Shown here: positions 21,787-25,158 of the stretch, one piece after another
How the letters are laid out: every line of letters begins with the position of its first letter
How positions within the stretch are numbered: position 1 is the first letter of the stretch
Notes under the pieces: model-generated
Told to the model about the DNA's origin: nothing
Database searches by the model: none
What the model saw: the letters and a program-made list of their open reading frames with translations, nothing else
Assembly: GCA_035378955.1 (NCBI GenBank)
Contig: DAOSUS010000043.1
Coordinates: 1 to 25,158 of the forward strand
DNA: 25,158 nucleotides
Origin: Candidatus Hydrogenedens sp.
GTDB lineage: Bacteria; Hydrogenedentota; Hydrogenedentia; Hydrogenedentales; Hydrogenedentaceae
Direction of reading: 5' to 3'
Position numbers and translations under genes: made by a program

Positions 21787-24009
21787 ATGAACAATAAAAT
21801 GATATTTGTGGCTTTCCTTTTATCCTTTATTCTAATTTCTAAGGCTTTTTCTGAAGTTCCAACATCCATTACATATTCCGCATTAATGGAAACTTCAGAT
21901 AAGTTTAAGATTTTACAAACATGGACCGAAAGAAGTCAGAAGGAAACAAATATATTCTTGAAGGGGGTTATTTTTGAGAATATTCAAACAGGTGAGGTAT
22001 CAGAGGTTTATTTTAAGGATGAGCAGATTTTATCCGATGAACAAATCGAAAGTATGGGTATAAAGAAAAAGTTAGGTAGAATCATCGGAGAAGTATCTAC
22101 TTATTCTGAACCTGCAATTGCCATTGCACCGTTAGAAAAATCTACTCGTAGGAAAGAAGAAGTATTTCAACTATTGAATAAAGCAACCGCCCCACCTACA
22201 AGTATTACATTACCTCCACTTCCTAAGGAAAAATTACTGCAAGAAGAGAAGGACGCTACTGTTGCTTTGGAAAAAGGTGTTTATCGTATAGGGATTGTTC
22301 AATCTTTATCGAAATCGGTTGAAGTTACAGGTCTCACGAGTTCGGAAGGCTTCTGGCAAGTGCTTCCTGATGCGTCCTTGCTCTGGATGGTAGACATATA
22401 CTATCCACAAAGTTTAGGTATTCGTGTGAGAATAGAACCTTTACTTGATGACCCTGTTTCAGACGCCCTTTTCTGGGTGGTGAATGATAAAAAGTCACCC
22501 GAAGATACATGGGGACCTTTTTATCTGGGAGAGATAAAAAAGATGGACGGTTGGTTACCCACATGTTTTGCAGACCGTATAACTGTGGTTTGTTGGGTTC
22601 CTTCGGATAAAAGCGTTGAAGGTGTTGCTTTTAAAATTAATGAGGTGATAGGAATATACAAAGACCCGATGTCTTTACTTGCGAAGGCAGGGAGTTGTAA
22701 TCTGGATATTACCTGCTATACGGATTGGTATAATACAAGTAAAGGGATAACAGGTTTGGGAATTGTAGGGACTCCTTATGCACTCTTTTGCACAGGGACT
22801 TTGCTGAATGATAACGACCCTTGTAGCCAAATACCGTATGTCCTTACGGCAAACCACTGTGTTAACTCCCAAACGGGTACTCGTGGTGGAGATTCTGTCG
22901 AATTTTATTGGTTTTATCAAACCCCTTCCTGTAATGGAACTCCTCCTTCTTTATCTACACTTCCACGAACAACAGGAGGGGCAGATTATCTTGCAGGAAT
23001 GGGGGGGAGTGCTTCTTATGGAGGGGGTAATGATTTTACTTTATTGCGAATGAGAAATGAGCCACCGGAAGGGGCTGTATATGTCGGTTGGACAACTACG
23101 GTTCCTTCTATTGGAACCGCTGTAACGGATATTCATCATCCTTCAGGTAGTTATAAGCGAATTAGTTTCGGAACAAAAACAAATATTAACAATCTCTTTC
23201 CTAATTTTTTTCATGAAGTACAATGGAGTCAGGGAACAACAGAGCCGGGTTCTTCCGGTAGTCCTTTAATGCTCACTTCCACACAGCAGATTATTGGTCA
23301 ATTATGGGGAGGAGGGGCTTCTTGTAGCACACCGGATGAGCCGGACTATTTCGGACGGTTTGATATTACTTATAATTTTACACAGCAATATTTAGAACAA
23401 CCCAAAGTGCGTTTTCATCAGCAAACCCTTACAGTTACAGAGGCAAATACTACACAACAAATACTTGTTTTGTTAAGTTCTCCTGCTCGGGTTACGGGTA
23501 GTGAAGTGGAATTGGAAATAGAAACTATCAATGCACAGCAAGGAACGGATTTTACTATTTCGACCAATCCAATATCTTTTGCACCGAATGCTACACAGAC
23601 AAATATAACAATAACCTTTTTCGACAATACCCATACAGAATCAGACAAAACCATAAGAATGACCTTCCGCAATCCTCAATGCATACGCTTCGATACAACA
23701 AATCAAATGTTTGAAATCACTATTCTGGATAATGACACAGACACAGATGGAGATGGGCTGTCTGATTATGACGAAACTAATGGTGTGTTTGGCTATACTT
23801 CCGACCCCAACAAAACAGATACGGATAACGATGGAATATCTGATTATGATGAAGTTCGCGGAACTTATGGCTTTATTACAAATCCAGGACAACGAGATAC
23901 AGATGGCGACGGTGTGAATGATTGGCTTGAAATCCACTATGGCACAGACCCAACCGACCCCTATGACGCTCCCTCCCTTCCTTCTATATCTATCCCATGG
24001 TTTAAATAA
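21787..24009 (+). CDS. Secreted trypsin-like serine protease with Calx-beta and calcium-binding repeats
   Basis: This 740-residue paralogue of the previous protein has a signal peptide at about residues 1-22. Its N-terminal region keeps the pattern IQTGEVSEVYF found in the first copy as IKTGEEKEVYF. The trypsin-like domain has triad H357 in LTANHCVN, D416 in GNDFTLLRM and S490 in GSSGSP. After it come a Calx-beta domain (about 540-648) and thrombospondin type 3-like calcium repeats: DTDGDGLSDYDE, DTDNDGISDYDE and DTDGDGVNDWLE (about 650-720). The C-terminal Ca-rich arm probably stabilises the protein or attaches it to the surface. It has a TAGGTAATG ribosome region. Co-transcription with the first protease is likely, given the 69-bp gap without a strong terminator. 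Confidence 0.9.
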   Translation: MNNKMIFVAFLLSFILISKAFSEVPTSITYSALMETSDKFKILQTWTERSQKETNIFLKGVIFENIQTGEVSEVYFKDEQILSDEQIESMGIKKKLGRIIGEVSTYSEPAIAIAPLEKSTRRKEEVFQLLNKATAPPTSITLPPLPKEKLLQEEKDATVALEKGVYRIGIVQSLSKSVEVTGLTSSEGFWQVLPDASLLWMVDIYYPQSLGIRVRIEPLLDDPVSDALFWVVNDKKSPEDTWGPFYLGEIKKMDGWLPTCFADRITVVCWVPSDKSVEGVAFKINEVIGIYKDPMSLLAKAGSCNLDITCYTDWYNTSKGITGLGIVGTPYALFCTGTLLNDNDPCSQIPYVLTANHCVNSQTGTRGGDSVEFYWFYQTPSCNGTPPSLSTLPRTTGGADYLAGMGGSASYGGGNDFTLLRMRNEPPEGAVYVGWTTTVPSIGTAVTDIHHPSGSYKRISFGTKTNINNLFPNFFHEVQWSQGTTEPGSSGSPLMLTSTQQIIGQLWGGGASCSTPDEPDYFGRFDITYNFTQQYLEQPKVRFHQQTLTVTEANTTQQILVLLSSPARVTGSEVELEIETINAQQGTDFTISTNPISFAPNATQTNITITFFDNTHTESDKTIRMTFRNPQCIRFDTTNQMFEITILDNDTDTDGDGLSDYDETNGVFGYTSDPNKTDTDNDGISDYDEVRGTYGFITNPGQRDTDGDGVNDWLEIHYGTDPTDPYDAPSLPSISIPWFK

Positions 24010-24226
24010 CATTAAACATACAAGATGAATGACTATACTATAAGGAATAGGGAATGCTTAGACATTATCTATTCAACATTCTGTTCTTCGAATATTTCAG
24101 CAACTATTATCCTATATGTGTTTGTATGATATTTAAGGAACCATTCTGAAAGAAGAGCAGAATATTTTCAAAATGAGTAAAAACCCTTCCTTATACTTGC
24201 AAGGAATACTTTTAACGAAGTCCTGA
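24010..24226. other. Convergent intergenic region at the right side
   Basis: This 217-bp gap lies between two genes facing each other. A weak hairpin with 6-bp arms TTCCTT and AAGGAA (24187-24206, 8-base loop), followed by TACTTTTAA, could end transcripts, but it is not strong. I see no RNA gene or reading frame with support. Confidence 0.4.
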
Positions 24227-25158
24227 TTAGAAATAAATCAGTATAATACTATTTACTACTCCCTCAACGGCAGGAGGTTTGCTTGGATAACGAATAAATT
24301 CTACATGCCCATCCATATACAGAGAATTACATCCGCCAGGAACATGATTAAACATCTTAGTTGCTTGATAATTCCCAATATGGTCAAACATTACAAATAT
24401 CTCACTTTGCGAAACAGCACTTGTCCCAGGATTATTTATATCCGTAATCATAAATCGTTCAATTCCTTCCCTCAATCGATATATCGTATTGCCACCTCCA
24501 TTTCCACATCGATACATGGCCATATAAGATCCTGATATATCTTGTTCTATGGCATTAAGTAGAGCCTGTTTTTCAATTTCCGTCGCTGCTGAGGGGTCCA
24601 AAAGAGCAGACACCGCATCAAGGTTATTTGAAGCCAATTGAAAAGAACCAATTACAAATTGGACAGGTACCAGACGGTCCATGTGATGTTCACCCCCTAA
24701 TAGGCTTATAATCGAACCTACTTCCGATATCTCACCCAATATACGCAACTCATCAGGTTTACCCCCAACGCGGTCTAATATCCAACCGTAATATATATAA
24801 CTTGCTCCAATAGAGTTTACCGCACCCTTTTCCCACAAATAATGACTAATTTTCCATTCTCCCTTGCGAGCATAAGCCCTGTCTTCATTAAACTTCAAAT
24901 CGGCTACCGTATCTTCTGCATCCGAAGGACAAATTACTATCGAAGGGTCTGTTAGATATTCTGGGAAAATCATTCGTACCATTGGACCTGATGCAATAAA
25001 CAAATCCTGCCGATTAGGTCTATCATCCAGAGGCATAATTTCCATCTGAATAGGAGGGTATTTATTCCCTTTGGATTCATTAGCATACATTTTGAATATT
25101 GTGCCCCATTGTTTCAAATTGTTCTGACAACTTGCCCGACGACTTGCCTCCCGTGCCC
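24227..25158 (-). CDS. DUF1559/H-X9-DG type prepilin-like protein, 5' end outside the window
   Basis: The frame is open to the right edge, so the true start and the N-terminal pilin helix are cut off. The first visible residues, AREASRRASCQNNLKQW, are the typical segment just after the prepilin-type helix. The next part, KMYANESKGNKYPP, is also characteristic. The C-terminal hallmark is HVPGGCNSLYMDGHVEF, an H-X10-DG version of the usual H-X9-DG motif. Such type II secretion or type IV pilin-like proteins are abundant in Planctomycetota, Lentisphaerota and related lineages, and their roles are mostly unknown. The internal ATG and TTG codons near 25090-25117 are not starts. At least 310 residues are encoded here. 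Confidence 0.88.
   Translation of the reverse strand, partial: AREASRRASCQNNLKQWGTIFKMYANESKGNKYPPIQMEIMPLDDRPNRQDLFIASGPMVRMIFPEYLTDPSIVICPSDAEDTVADLKFNEDRAYARKGEWKISHYLWEKGAVNSIGASYIYYGWILDRVGGKPDELRILGEISEVGSIISLLGGEHHMDRLVPVQFVIGSFQLASNNLDAVSALLDPSAATEIEKQALLNAIEQDISGSYMAMYRCGNGGGNTIYRLREGIERFMITDINNPGTSAVSQSEIFVMFDHIGNYQATKMFNHVPGGCNSLYMDGHVEFIRYPSKPPAVEGVVNSIILIYF

Noticed and set aside
24187..24206. Hairpin TTCCTT/AAGGAA as a definite terminator
   Set aside because: Arms are short, the loop is 8 bases, and the following T-run is only four T; noted only within the intergenic entry.
1..25158. Transfer RNA, ribosomal RNA, insertion sequences or integration sites
   Set aside because: I saw no cloverleaf-like sequence with a T-loop GTTCRA pattern, no transposase or integrase frame, and no terminal inverted repeats with target duplications.

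Overview
This is an A+T-rich bacterial window with 23 genes that I can support, two of them cut by the window edges. Ordinary ATG/GTG starts, ATGA overlaps and Shine-Dalgarno sites show standard bacterial coding. The right-edge gene is a DUF1559 (H-X9-DG type) prepilin-like protein. Secreted proteases carry dockerin, Calx-beta and calcium-repeat modules. Together these suggest a Gram-negative, PVC- or Hydrogenedentota-like lineage. The assignment is inference, because no rRNA or tRNA gene is present.

Region 1 (1-6013, + strand) is a conserved cluster: the PhoH C-terminus, the 7TM-HD phosphohydrolase PgpH (c-di-AMP phosphodiesterase family), the 16S rRNA-maturation nuclease YbeY, and two tandem CNNM/CBS/CorC membrane proteins. 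Region 2 (6016-10252, - strand) is a membrane-microdomain operon: a long NfeD with a ClpP-like protease domain, a small unknown soluble protein, a short NfeD, the flotillin-like FloA, and an anchored proline-rich protein with a conserved-looking C-terminal peptide. The first three overlap by 4 bp each.

Region 3 (10361-13027) holds a four-helix membrane protein, a 476-bp G-rich tandem repeat array with a 44-bp period, a [2Fe-2S] ferredoxin, and a divergent radical SAM enzyme whose cluster motif is CX4CX2C rather than CX3CX2C. Region 4 (13043-16929, - strand) has a lone PTS EIIA protein, a DapL-like aminotransferase, an inositol-monophosphatase-family enzyme with an N-terminal tail of AT-hook motifs, and a single-domain response regulator. 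The intergenic gaps here are very A+T-rich, with recognisable extended -10 promoters and several palindromes.

Region 5 (17275-24009) has SurE and a DedA/YqaA protein, then a secretion locus: one unknown secreted protein divergent from two tandem paralogous trypsin-like serine proteases. The proteases share N-terminal and catalytic regions but have different C-terminal modules. The right edge is the truncated prepilin-like gene on the - strand. The best candidates for something undescribed are the AT-hook phosphatase, the extended NfeD/FloA operon with its two unknown partners, the divergent secretion locus with a strong stem-loop in its control region, and the 44-bp array.
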